From assembly GCA_900539865.1 (NCBI GenBank), contig UQDS01000001.1:1-64000 (forward strand): DNA of 64,000 nucleotides. Direction: 5' to 3'. Positions 25,521 through 33,982 of the stretch are shown here, in pieces (positions within the stretch are counted from its first letter, which is position 1; every line of letters starts with the position of its first letter). This stretch comes from an uncultured Mollicutes bacterium. Lineage in GTDB: Bacteria > Bacillota_I > Bacilli_A > RFN20 > CAG-288. The translations under genes were made by a program, and so were the position numbers. The notes beneath the pieces are model-generated. The model saw only the letters and a program-made list of their open reading frames with translations. It made no database searches and had not been told where the DNA came from.

Positions 25521-26485
25521 AAAGCAACTTGGAAAAAGATGGACTTCGTACCTATGAAGGTCATCATTATGAAATTGTTGTCCCGGAAGGTGCTTTAGAA
25601 GATTTAAAAAACGAAGTAAATTCTCTTCTCGAAGAAGATATTCGTCTTAAATTAAAAGTGAACAAACTTTTAAAAACCGAAAAGACTTTCGATCGTTCCC
25701 TCGGAATTTTATATGATTATCTAAAGGATCAGCGCCGGTGTTCACAATGCGATCATCACCTTCTTTCCTGTCCGAAAGAAAAATATGCTGGATATCAGTT
25801 GGATATTTATTACGATGAGACAAATGACAGCATTCAATGCAATTGGAATCCCTGTGCTCACTTGTTACAAGTGCAAGAGACTTTGTCTCGGATTAAACCT
25901 TGTGATTTTGGTCGTAAGAAACTATATCTCGATGCCATGAAATTAGTTTCTTGTATTACAACAGGAAACAATGCAAAAAAGATGAAAGATGTCACGTATG
26001 TCATCTCCAAGGCACAAAAAGATGCTAAAAATTCCATTTTAGAAAAAGGCTTTGCCCTGTATTCTACAACCGATGTGTCTTTGGTTTCTTCTTCTTTGCA
26101 TGCAATTGCACTATATTACGCTACCAATGGCAAAAAGGTTGCTATGATCGATTCAAAATCGTTCTTTGAAAATCTCAAGTCTTTTAGAAACGATGAAAAG
26201 GACGCAGCGTTAAAAGATCTTCAGCGCGCAAAGAAAGCGGATGTTCTTATTTTCGAAAACTTAGATCAGATGGGCTATGCCAACAACTCGCTACTAAACG
26301 ATTACATCATTCCCCTTTTAGATGTGCGCGAGGAAAAAGAGAAGAGAAATTACTGCTCCATTTCTTCTCCTGAAAAAATGAATCATATTATTTATGGAAG
26401 AGATCTTGTTGCTAAAGATGAAGTCAATCAAAGAATTGCAAAGCTCTTTGATTTATATGCGATAAAAGATATTGATTTGCGTTGA
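25517..26485 (+). CDS. dnaI: DnaI-like helicase loader with degenerate P-loop
   Basis: A 322-residue protein in the dnaI position. The N-terminal half has the zinc-binding Cys/His cluster of DnaI (CSQCDHHLLSC near 75-85, with later Cys at NWNPC). The C-terminal half has the AAA+ outline, but the Walker A segment, expected as GxxGxGKT, reads KGFALYSTTDVSLVSSS (about 177-193) with no Gly-Lys-Thr. The Walker B equivalent is VLIFENLDQ rather than a DD or DE motif. It probably does not hydrolyse ATP and may act as a structural partner of DnaB. Codon use is ordinary. Confidence 0.8.
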   Translation: MKSNLEKDGLRTYEGHHYEIVVPEGALEDLKNEVNSLLEEDIRLKLKVNKLLKTEKTFDRSLGILYDYLKDQRRCSQCDHHLLSCPKEKYAGYQLDIYYDETNDSIQCNWNPCAHLLQVQETLSRIKPCDFGRKKLYLDAMKLVSCITTGNNAKKMKDVTYVISKAQKDAKNSILEKGFALYSTTDVSLVSSSLHAIALYYATNGKKVAMIDSKSFFENLKSFRNDEKDAALKDLQRAKKADVLIFENLDQMGYANNSLLNDYIIPLLDVREEKEKRNYCSISSPEKMNHIIYGRDLVAKDEVNQRIAKLFDLYAIKDIDLR

Positions 26486-26500
26486 TTTTAAAAAAATATA

Positions 26501-26535
26501 GCCTCTAATTCCAATAGGTGATAGGAGGCCTTTTT
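26501..26535 (+). terminator. Terminator-like hairpin containing the ribosome binding site of the C39 gene
   Basis: GCCTC (26501-26505) pairs with GAGGC (26525-26529), extendable by TA/TA across one bulge, and is followed by CTTTTT up to the ATG at 26536. It is a plausible terminator for dnaB-dnaI. The ideal ribosome binding site AGGAGG (26523-26528) of the next gene is buried in the 3' stem. Confidence 0.7.
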
Positions 26536-27708
26536 ATGTTTACACAAAGCGGAAAAGATGATTGTGGAAAAACGGTAGTCAGAATGGCTTTAGCAAAGCT
26601 CCATCGTGATAAAAATTATTACTTTCAAGCTATAGATGAAAGTTGCAACGATTTTTATCAGATGAGAATAACGCTTCAACAGCACGGGCTGAAATTCACC
26701 TCATACAAGATAAATGACCTGGGACAAATTGAGGATGATAAAAATTGTTTTATCGCTCAATTTCAACAACAGGAAATGTTTCATTTTGTTTTTGTCTATC
26801 GAAAAAAAGGACAAAGTTATTATTTGTATGACCCTAATTTTGGCAATATAATAATGTCAAAAGAAGAGTTTCAAACATTTTTTACAGGTGTAATATTGTT
26901 GTATGAAAAGAAAGTGAAAAAGGAAAAGTGTCAGTTGAAGCAACTTGTTCCAAAACATATAACATTTTTGTATCTTTTATTCGGTGTTCTCAGTTTCTGT
27001 TCTCTCTTTCCAATGCTTGTGTTTCAAAAGATTGCCGCTGATTTCACATGGAGTTTAGTCTGTCTCTTTTTGTCGTTGACATTCATTTTATTTATCAATG
27101 GAATCAACATTTATTTACGGAATAAAATGGAGAATGAAATCATGAAAAACTATCTTTTGTCCTATCCTGACAGCGCTGATTTTTACCGTTTGAATAGCAT
27201 GATTAATCTTGCGATAAAAAGGCGTAGTAATTTAACTTGTTATAGCCTTGCACTGCTTGTATTTTTTATCGGACTAATTGCCAATAATATTTTTTATTGC
27301 ATTTTAATTTTAGTGTCTCTAATCTTTGAAATCCTCTTTTTGACTATTGAAAAAAATAAACCGAAAGTAAATCGTAATTGTTCTTTATTAGAAACAAAGT
27401 TTTTACAAAATATGAAGAGAGATTCCAATGCGTTTTGCTATTATCAACAAGCCAAAAAGAAAGCGCAAAAATTTTATTTGCGTTTAATCCTATGTTCTCT
27501 TTTGCAATTTGTCATCGCATTGATTTTCATTCTAGTAGTGATGAATAAAAGCGGAATTTATTCGATCAATTTTTTGTTTTTTTCTTTGGGCTTTACGTTT
27601 ACTTTTTCTTTTCTTACCAAGCGCTGGCTTGCTACTTTTGATTTAAAAAGCCAATTGGCAAAGGAATATAATGCACTCCGTCATCCTTTTTTGACAAAAA
27701 GCTGTTAA
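26536..27708 (+). CDS. C39-type cysteine peptidase fused to a six-TM exporter-like domain, no ATPase
   Basis: A 390-residue membrane protein. Residues 1-125 match peptidase family C39, which cuts double-glycine leaders of exported peptides: oxyanion Gln4, catalytic Cys10 in DDCGKTVVRMAL, His83 in HFVFVY and Asp99 in LYDPNFG. About six TM segments follow (141-163, 171-194 and four more to the end), with a basic/helical loop after TM2 reminiscent of ABC exporter coupling regions. A full peptidase-containing exporter has a further 250-residue ATP-binding domain, absent here, and no ATPase gene is next to it. AGGAGG seven bases before ATG 26536 fixes the start. Cargo is unknown; no double-glycine peptide gene was seen nearby. 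Confidence 0.75.
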   Translation: MFTQSGKDDCGKTVVRMALAKLHRDKNYYFQAIDESCNDFYQMRITLQQHGLKFTSYKINDLGQIEDDKNCFIAQFQQQEMFHFVFVYRKKGQSYYLYDPNFGNIIMSKEEFQTFFTGVILLYEKKVKKEKCQLKQLVPKHITFLYLLFGVLSFCSLFPMLVFQKIAADFTWSLVCLFLSLTFILFINGINIYLRNKMENEIMKNYLLSYPDSADFYRLNSMINLAIKRRSNLTCYSLALLVFFIGLIANNIFYCILILVSLIFEILFLTIEKNKPKVNRNCSLLETKFLQNMKRDSNAFCYYQQAKKKAQKFYLRLILCSLLQFVIALIFILVVMNKSGIYSINFLFFSLGFTFTFSFLTKRWLATFDLKSQLAKEYNALRHPFLTKSC

Positions 27709-27763
27709 CTTAGTGCAAATAGGGTAGTTATATATTATACTAATATATAGCTGGAGGTTTTCT

Positions 27764-28633
27764 ATGGCCTATTTTCATGTGTTAGATTATTGTGATGAAA
27801 CAAAAGGGAATCGCAAGTGGAAGAAAATCTTTGATATTTGTTTTGAGTCAGTCTTAAATGAGTTACACAAAGAAGGAAATTATGAAATTTGTCTTTCCTT
27901 AGTCAGTGTGGATAAGATTCATGAACTGAACAAAGAATATCGCAATATGGACCGCCCGACAGATGTCCTTACCTTTGCTTATCGCGAAGCTGATTTCTTA
28001 CCCGATGAACCGATCATCGACTTAGGAAGTATCATCATTTCTCCTGAAATCGCTAAAAAACAAGCGAATGATTTCCATCATCCAATGGAAAGAGAACTGG
28101 CGTTTTTATTTATCCATGGTCTGTTACACTCTTTTGGCTATGATCATCATGATAATGATAAACAAGCTGAAGAAATGTTTGCCTTGCAAAATAAGATTCT
28201 CAATGAGCTTCCCTATGATTTTTATACAAATATCAATAAGGCAAAAAAATTAGTTCTCCTTGCACAAGCGCAATCTTATTCTCCTTATTCCCAGTTTAAA
28301 GTCGGCGCTATCGTGTGCACAAAAGATGGTAAGTATCATCCAGGATTCAATATTGAAAACTCAGCTTATGGTGATTGCATGTGTGCAGAACGTGTCGCTT
28401 TGTTCTCTACTTATGCGAAAGGGTATCACAAAGAGGATATTGCTTCTTTAACCCTAATCACTTCATCTAGTGACATCGGTTCTCCTTGCGGTTCTTGCCG
28501 TCAAGTTATGTCTGAATTGATGGAGCTTCACTGCCCTGTTTATATTTTTAATAAAGACGAAACGAAACGTCTGGACACAACGGTGGAACAACTTCTTCCT
28601 TATGTCTTTACTCCTGAGGTACTTAAAAAATGA
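27764..28633 (+). CDS. Fusion of endoribonuclease YbeY and cytidine deaminase
   Basis: A 289-residue two-domain enzyme. Residues 1-150 are YbeY, the zinc RNase needed for 16S rRNA 3'-end maturation, with HGLLHSFGYDH (zinc His118, His122, His128) and MDRPTDVLTF. Residues 157-289 are cytidine deaminase: AQAQSYSPYSQFKVGA, catalytic CAE at 207-209 and PCGSC at 241-245. In most Firmicutes the order is ybeY-dgkA-cdd-era. Here dgkA is gone and its neighbours are joined in one frame with no internal stop. Both sets of zinc ligands are intact. GGAGG six bases before ATG fixes the start. It overlaps era by ATGA. Confidence 0.93.
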   Translation: MAYFHVLDYCDETKGNRKWKKIFDICFESVLNELHKEGNYEICLSLVSVDKIHELNKEYRNMDRPTDVLTFAYREADFLPDEPIIDLGSIIISPEIAKKQANDFHHPMERELAFLFIHGLLHSFGYDHHDNDKQAEEMFALQNKILNELPYDFYTNINKAKKLVLLAQAQSYSPYSQFKVGAIVCTKDGKYHPGFNIENSAYGDCMCAERVALFSTYAKGYHKEDIASLTLITSSSDIGSPCGSCRQVMSELMELHCPVYIFNKDETKRLDTTVEQLLPYVFTPEVLKK

Positions 28634-29502
28634 AAAAAGTAGGTTTTTGCTGTGTATACGGCCGTGCAAACGCTGGTAAATCAACCATCATCAACAAATG
28701 TTTGGGATTTAAATTTCTTCCCGTTTCTTCAAAACCGCAAACGACAAGAGACAACGTCCACGCGATTTATAACGATGAAGAGTCACAAATTGTCTTTGTT
28801 GATACTCCTGGTGTCTTCCGCCCGCATGGAAAATTAGGAAGTATTTTACTTCGCGATGCCGAATCTGCCAAAGAAGGCGTTGATGTTATTGTCTATGTCA
28901 TCGACGCTTCTGAAGTTCCTAATTTTGAACTGGCTGAGAAGTTAGCAAAACAAGATATCCCGGTCATTATCGCTTATAACAAATTAGATTTAGTAAGTGC
29001 CGATATCGGGGAATCTCGTTTGGCTCGTTATCGTGAAATTCTTCCAAACGCTCCTTACCTTCGCATCTGTGCAAAAGATGGCTATGGTATTTCCGAACTG
29101 ATCTCCTTGATCAAAAATTATCTCTCGGAAGGGGAGAACATTTTCCCGGAGGATATCGTCTCTGATCGACCGATGGAGTTTGTCATTTCTGAAATCATCC
29201 GTGAGAAATGTATGCGCAATTTACAAGCGGAAGTCCCTCACTCTATCTATATCGATGTCAAACATGTTCAAGAAGACGAAAACGGTATGGAAGTATATGC
29301 GGATTTAATTGTAGAAAAAGAATCGGAACGTGCGATTGTCATCGGCAAGCAAGGAAAGATGATATCAACTATCCGCAGATTTTCCGAACAGAGCTTACGT
29401 TCTTATTTCGGCGTGCCTGTCCGTGTCGAGCTTTTAGTCAAAGCGATTCCCGACTGGCGCAACCAAGAAAAATATTTGCGCAAGTTCGGCTATGAAGACT
29501 GA
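28630..29502 (+). CDS. era: GTPase Era
   Basis: A 290-residue Ras-like GTPase with a C-terminal KH domain that binds the 3' end of 16S rRNA during 30S assembly. G1 GRANAGKST (10-18), G2 region PQTTRDN, G3 DTPG, G4 NKLD, and the KH core VIGKQGKMI are intact. It is coupled to the YbeY-Cdd gene by ATGA and to recO by a one-base overlap. YbeY and Era act on the same rRNA end, so their coupling is functional. Confidence 0.97.
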   Translation: MKKVGFCCVYGRANAGKSTIINKCLGFKFLPVSSKPQTTRDNVHAIYNDEESQIVFVDTPGVFRPHGKLGSILLRDAESAKEGVDVIVYVIDASEVPNFELAEKLAKQDIPVIIAYNKLDLVSADIGESRLARYREILPNAPYLRICAKDGYGISELISLIKNYLSEGENIFPEDIVSDRPMEFVISEIIREKCMRNLQAEVPHSIYIDVKHVQEDENGMEVYADLIVEKESERAIVIGKQGKMISTIRRFSEQSLRSYFGVPVRVELLVKAIPDWRNQEKYLRKFGYED

Positions 29503-30242
29503 TGATTCGAAAAAGTGAAACACAAGACGCATTAGTCTTGTCTTCTAGCAAGTTTAAAGATGACTCGGCGATAATCACGCTCTCTGGTCAAAACGGTATC
29601 TTTTCCTTGTATGCCCGAGGCATTTATAAACCAAAATCACCTTTAAAGCCTTTGCTCATTGTCGGAAACTTTGTCTCTGTCGAATATAAAGTGAGTCAAA
29701 ATGGACCTGGGTTTGCTTCTTCCTTGAAAGTTATCGAAGATGCATCTCTCCTTTATCAGGATTATAAATCCAATTGTTTCTTATTGCTGTTACAAGAGCT
29801 TTCTCTCTCTCTATTTCGATATGGCGATGCGTTTCCACAAGAAGAAGTTATGCGCTTGATATTTAAGCTTCAGGATCATGGTGATAGTTTGTCATTAGCA
29901 TTGCTCTTGCTTGGTATCTTTTACAAGCGCTTTGGCTTAAATATACAGACAAAAGAATGCGTTGTCTGCCATAAGAGTGATCACATTGTTTCTTATTCGT
30001 TACAAGAAGGTGGCTTCCTATGCCAAAACTGCTGTAACGATTTACATAAAGAATGTTTCAATGAGATGGATCTCTATGTCTTAAAGTTTGCTTTTTCTCC
30101 CTTGACAGATGACATTTTAAACAAAAAGGTTCCACAAGAATCCGGGGTGAATGTCTTTCTTTCCCTCCTTGAAAATCTCATTCTTTATTTTGACTTAAAA
30201 CCCTTGCGATGTCTGCCTTTATTCTTGCAGGCCATTCAATAA
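29502..30242 (+). CDS. recO: DNA repair protein RecO
   Basis: A 246-residue RecO, which helps load RecA onto SSB-coated ssDNA. It has an N-terminal OB fold (about 1-80, DALVLSSSKFKDDSAIITL), a helical middle, and a zinc finger with CVVC and CQNC pairs (about 153-182). The position after era is conserved in Firmicutes. A weak inverted repeat (AATTTCTT/AAGAAATT) follows in the 77-base gap to glyS. Length is typical. Confidence 0.92.
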   Translation: MIRKSETQDALVLSSSKFKDDSAIITLSGQNGIFSLYARGIYKPKSPLKPLLIVGNFVSVEYKVSQNGPGFASSLKVIEDASLLYQDYKSNCFLLLLQELSLSLFRYGDAFPQEEVMRLIFKLQDHGDSLSLALLLLGIFYKRFGLNIQTKECVVCHKSDHIVSYSLQEGGFLCQNCCNDLHKECFNEMDLYVLKFAFSPLTDDILNKKVPQESGVNVFLSLLENLILYFDLKPLRCLPLFLQAIQ

Positions 30243-30319
30243 AAAAGAATTTCTTATAATTCTGGCTCAAGAAATTTCCTTCGTGTCCTAGTGTAATTAA
30301 TATAAAAGAGGTATCTATT

Positions 30320-31717
30320 ATGAACGAAAAAGAAATCACATTTGAAGAAGTAACCAGTCATTTGGTTGTCAGCGGCTTTGTTTATCCTGGCTCTGATATT
30401 TACGGAGGTCTCTCCAATTCTTGGGATTATGGTCCGCTTGGAACTTTATTGAAAAATCATGTCAAAGACCTTTGGCTCCGTCATTTCGTACGCGGAATTG
30501 AATATAACGTTCAAATCGACCCAGCGATTATTATGAACCCGAAAGTTTGGGAAGCAACTGGTCATGTCTCTAATTTCCATGATCCCCTTGTCGACTGCAA
30601 ATATTGCCATTCTCGTTATCGCGCTGACCAAATTATCCATCAACAAAAGCCAGAATTGAACGTCGATGGAATGACACAAGAAGAATTAAACGAAGTCATC
30701 AAAAGCGGTGAAATCACTTGCCCTAATTGCGGAAAGTCGCAATTTACTGATATCCGCCAATTCCGAATGATGTTTAAGACCTTTTTAGGTGTTACCGAAG
30801 ATAAGCAATCGGTAGTCTATTTGCGTCCGGAAACAGCGCAGGGTATTTTTGTTAATTTCAAAAATGTCATGAGAACAACGAGAAGAAAATTACCGATTGG
30901 TATTGTTGATATCGGCAAATCTTTCCGCAATGAAATCACTCCCGGTAACTTCACTTTCCGCACGAGAGAATTCGAACAGATGGAGATTGAATTCTTCTTC
31001 AAACCTGGCGAAGATGATAAATGGTTTGAATTTTATAAAGACAATTGCAAAACTTTTGTCGAAAAACTCGGCTTAAAAGATGAAAAAGTTCGCTTCAGAG
31101 ATCATGATCCGAAAGAGCTTGCTTTCTACTCTAAAGCGACAACGGATATTGAATATTACTTCCCTAGCATCGGTTGGGGTGAATTGATGGGTATCGCTTG
31201 CCGCAGCGATTATGACCTTTCGAAACACAGCGAATTCAGCGGTGAAGATCTCTCCTATTTGGATCCGGAAGATAACACTCGTTATATCCCGCATGTTGTT
31301 GAACCTTCCTTTGGTTTAGATCGATTGATGTTAGCTCTTTGCTGTGACGCTTATGACGTAGAAGAGCTTAACGATGGCAAAGACTCTCGTGTTGTCATGC
31401 ACTTTGCGCCGGAACTTGCCCCATATACTGTTGCCGTGATGCCCTTAAGCAACAAGCTTGTAGAACAGGCTAAGAAAGTCTTTGACGATATTCGCGAAGA
31501 ATACGATGCTATTTTTGATACGACAGGCTCTATCGGTAAGAGATATCGCCGTGAGGATGCTATTGGTACTCCTCTTTGTGTCACTTATGATTTTGAATCG
31601 GAAAATGACCACTGTGTCACAGTCAGAGAAAGAGATTCTATGGCTCAAGAACGTGTCAAAATCGAAGAACTTGATAATTACATTCACAATTTCTTAAAGA
31701 AACATTACGTACATTGA
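30320..31717 (+). CDS. glyS: Glycine-tRNA ligase (alpha2 type)
   Basis: A 465-residue single-chain class II GlyRS of the homodimeric type, rather than the alpha2beta2 GlyQ/GlyS type. Signature segments are GGLSNSWDYGPLG, WEATGHVSNFHDPLVDC, a zinc-like insertion with CKYC and CPNC, YLRPETAQGIFVNF and the C-terminal anticodon domain (LAPYTVAVMPL). AGAGG lies just upstream of the ATG. The neighbours recO and dnaG keep the standard Firmicutes order. No T-box leader is visible in the 77-base spacer. Confidence 0.97.
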   Translation: MNEKEITFEEVTSHLVVSGFVYPGSDIYGGLSNSWDYGPLGTLLKNHVKDLWLRHFVRGIEYNVQIDPAIIMNPKVWEATGHVSNFHDPLVDCKYCHSRYRADQIIHQQKPELNVDGMTQEELNEVIKSGEITCPNCGKSQFTDIRQFRMMFKTFLGVTEDKQSVVYLRPETAQGIFVNFKNVMRTTRRKLPIGIVDIGKSFRNEITPGNFTFRTREFEQMEIEFFFKPGEDDKWFEFYKDNCKTFVEKLGLKDEKVRFRDHDPKELAFYSKATTDIEYYFPSIGWGELMGIACRSDYDLSKHSEFSGEDLSYLDPEDNTRYIPHVVEPSFGLDRLMLALCCDAYDVEELNDGKDSRVVMHFAPELAPYTVAVMPLSNKLVEQAKKVFDDIREEYDAIFDTTGSIGKRYRREDAIGTPLCVTYDFESENDHCVTVRERDSMAQERVKIEELDNYIHNFLKKHYVH

Positions 31718-31724
31718 GGTTATA

Positions 31725-33794
31725 GTGGATATATTGAACAAACAGTCAAATTCCATCTTTAAAGAAGTGAGTGAGAAAAGCAGGATAGTCGATGTTGTCT
31801 CCTTTTATCTCGGCGGAAATAATCTTGTCAGAAAAGGTAAAATTTATCTTGCTATATGCCCTTTTCATCACGACACTCACCCTTCTATGCGTGTAGATCC
31901 TGAGCGAAACACGTATAAGTGTTTTGCGTGCGGAGCAGGCGGCGACTCGATCAAATTCGTCGAGCAATACGCCCATCTATCCCCTTTTGACGCCTTGAAA
32001 AAGGTTGCTGAAATCTGTGCGATTCCTCTTCCAGACTCGGTGAGCCAGCGTGTGATTTTAGACCCGTTAAAAGAAAAGTATGCTAAAGAGTTAAACGCCT
32101 TGATTGATCTTAGAAAATACTATCAGCTCTCTTTGACTTCTTTAGATGGAACACCTTGTCAGCAATATTTACAAGACCGCGCTATCCCCAAAGAAGTCAT
32201 CGAACATTTTGAACTTGGTTACGCCAATGACAATCCGGAAGAATCTATCTCCAAATTGCGTGGCATGGGTCATGAAATCAACACGTTGATTCGCGCTGGT
32301 ATCTTGGGAAAATCGAAAGATTTAACAGACAATTATCAACACCGCTTAATGTTTCCAATCGAAGATAATTATGGACATTTGGTTGCTTTCTCCGGGCGTG
32401 TTCTTTCTAAAGAACAGACTGGCGGTAAATATGTGAACTATCAAGAAACAGCCCTCTTCCATAAAAATGAAGTTCTTTATCACTTTGCTAAAGCCAAAGA
32501 AGATGCCAAAAGAAAAGGCTATATTTATGTCGTAGAGGGATTTATGGATGTCATCGCCGTTGTGCGCGCTGGTATCTATGCGGTTTGTGCTCTGATGGGA
32601 ACAGCCTTGACAAAAGAACATGCCCAAGCCTTTAAAAAGTTAGGCGTTGAGGTTAGACTGTGTCTCGATTCGGATGAACCTGGACAAGTAGGTGAAGAAC
32701 GAGCTTGTCAAATTCTTCTTGAATATGGTGTTCCTTTCTCTATCGTTCGCTGCTTTAAAAACGGAAAAGATGCCGATGACGTTTTGACCAAAGGTGGGAA
32801 GGATGTTCTCTTACGACAACTGAATCGAACTTATGATCCCTTCCTATTTTTCTTTAGACGAACGCTCAAAGATCGGAATATGCTCACCGACTCAAAAGAG
32901 ATTCTCGACTTCTTAAAAAAAGCTGCCCCTTATTATGAAGCCTTAGATGAAGTTTCAAAAGACAAGGATATCCAATGGGTGGAAAAGCTTTGTTCTTTAA
33001 ATCATGAGACGATTCTCTCGGTATTAACGAATTCGACAAAGTCGCTAAAAAATAAGACAGAACAAAAGAGAACAGATGCTCCCTTCCGCTATGAACGAGA
33101 TTATATTTCTTCGCGCTATTCACGTCGAAATAAACAGACGATTCTCGAACCAATCCCTTGCCAAATGGGGGATAAATATCTCCAAGGAAGCAATGTTCAA
33201 CAACTTTATGAACTTGCCTCAATGCAAGCAAAAATCTCTTCTTTTTCAAATCGACTCTTGCGAACAGAATGTGATATTATTTCAACGCTTCCTCATTCGT
33301 ATGATGCTTATCGTCAATTTCAGGAAGCAAGAACTATGATTTGTTATACACCCTTTTATTACCTTGCTAATTTGATTGGAAACGAATACATCAAACATCC
33401 TGGTACGAAAGAACCCTTTACCCCTTACGATTATGAATCTTTAATCACACAGGTAAAAGCTCTCTCTCCTCATCATATTAAGGAAGAGGAAGAAGATCCA
33501 TTAGGATTAGGAGATGATCTCTTTGAAGAAGAAGATATCGATAGCGAAAGCACTTTATCTGACGATGAAATCGAATTCCTTCTCAAGGTCATCGACATTA
33601 TTCGTCACTTTTCACCAGATTGTTATGACAAAGATAATTTGAAAAACGCACTCGTCCTTCATCCTCTTTATGTGCGTTATCAATATTTGCAAGATAAGAA
33701 AGAAAAAGCTTCCGATAAAAAGCTTTCTAGAGAAGACAACGCCGAAATGGCGAAACTAAAATTCGATATCCGAAAAAACAACGGAACGTTTTAA
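31725..33794 (+). CDS. dnaG: DNA primase DnaG
   Basis: A 689-residue primase. The N-terminal CHC2 zinc domain (CPFHHDTHPS and CFACGAGG, near 45-70), the RNA polymerase core, the TOPRIM domain (VVEGFMDVIAV, LDSDEPGQ) and a divergent acidic C-terminal helicase-interaction region are visible. The start is GTG, five bases after GAGG overlapping the glyS stop; the next Met is far inside the zinc domain. It is the first partner of the classic dnaG-rpoD macromolecular synthesis operon. Somewhat longer than Bacillus DnaG (603), owing to the C-terminal half. Confidence 0.96.
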   Translation: MDILNKQSNSIFKEVSEKSRIVDVVSFYLGGNNLVRKGKIYLAICPFHHDTHPSMRVDPERNTYKCFACGAGGDSIKFVEQYAHLSPFDALKKVAEICAIPLPDSVSQRVILDPLKEKYAKELNALIDLRKYYQLSLTSLDGTPCQQYLQDRAIPKEVIEHFELGYANDNPEESISKLRGMGHEINTLIRAGILGKSKDLTDNYQHRLMFPIEDNYGHLVAFSGRVLSKEQTGGKYVNYQETALFHKNEVLYHFAKAKEDAKRKGYIYVVEGFMDVIAVVRAGIYAVCALMGTALTKEHAQAFKKLGVEVRLCLDSDEPGQVGEERACQILLEYGVPFSIVRCFKNGKDADDVLTKGGKDVLLRQLNRTYDPFLFFFRRTLKDRNMLTDSKEILDFLKKAAPYYEALDEVSKDKDIQWVEKLCSLNHETILSVLTNSTKSLKNKTEQKRTDAPFRYERDYISSRYSRRNKQTILEPIPCQMGDKYLQGSNVQQLYELASMQAKISSFSNRLLRTECDIISTLPHSYDAYRQFQEARTMICYTPFYYLANLIGNEYIKHPGTKEPFTPYDYESLITQVKALSPHHIKEEEEDPLGLGDDLFEEEDIDSESTLSDDEIEFLLKVIDIIRHFSPDCYDKDNLKNALVLHPLYVRYQYLQDKKEKASDKKLSREDNAEMAKLKFDIRKNNGTF

Positions 33795-33799
33795 ATCGT

Positions 33800-33836
33800 G
33801 GCAGGAACAATGTATTCATTACAATTGTTTCTTGCC
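33800..33836 (+). repeat. Long hairpin between dnaG and rpoD
   Basis: GGCAGGAACAAT (33800-33811) pairs with ATTGTTTCTTGCC (33824-33836) through about 12 pairs with one bulge, followed only by TTTA. It may be a weak terminator or processing site that lets rpoD be expressed at a different level from dnaG, as in other dnaG-rpoD operons. The rest of the 188-base spacer has only a short unconvincing ORF. Confidence 0.6.
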
Positions 33837-33982
33837 TTTACTAGAAGACATGTATACTTTTTCAAAACGCCTCAGAAAGTGGGTAATCAGCGCATTAAAT
33901 ATAATGATATAGTAAAAAATCATCTTCTGCCTGAAGCGCAAAAAGAAAAAATGTACCAATCTAGAAGAAATGGAGGAAATAT

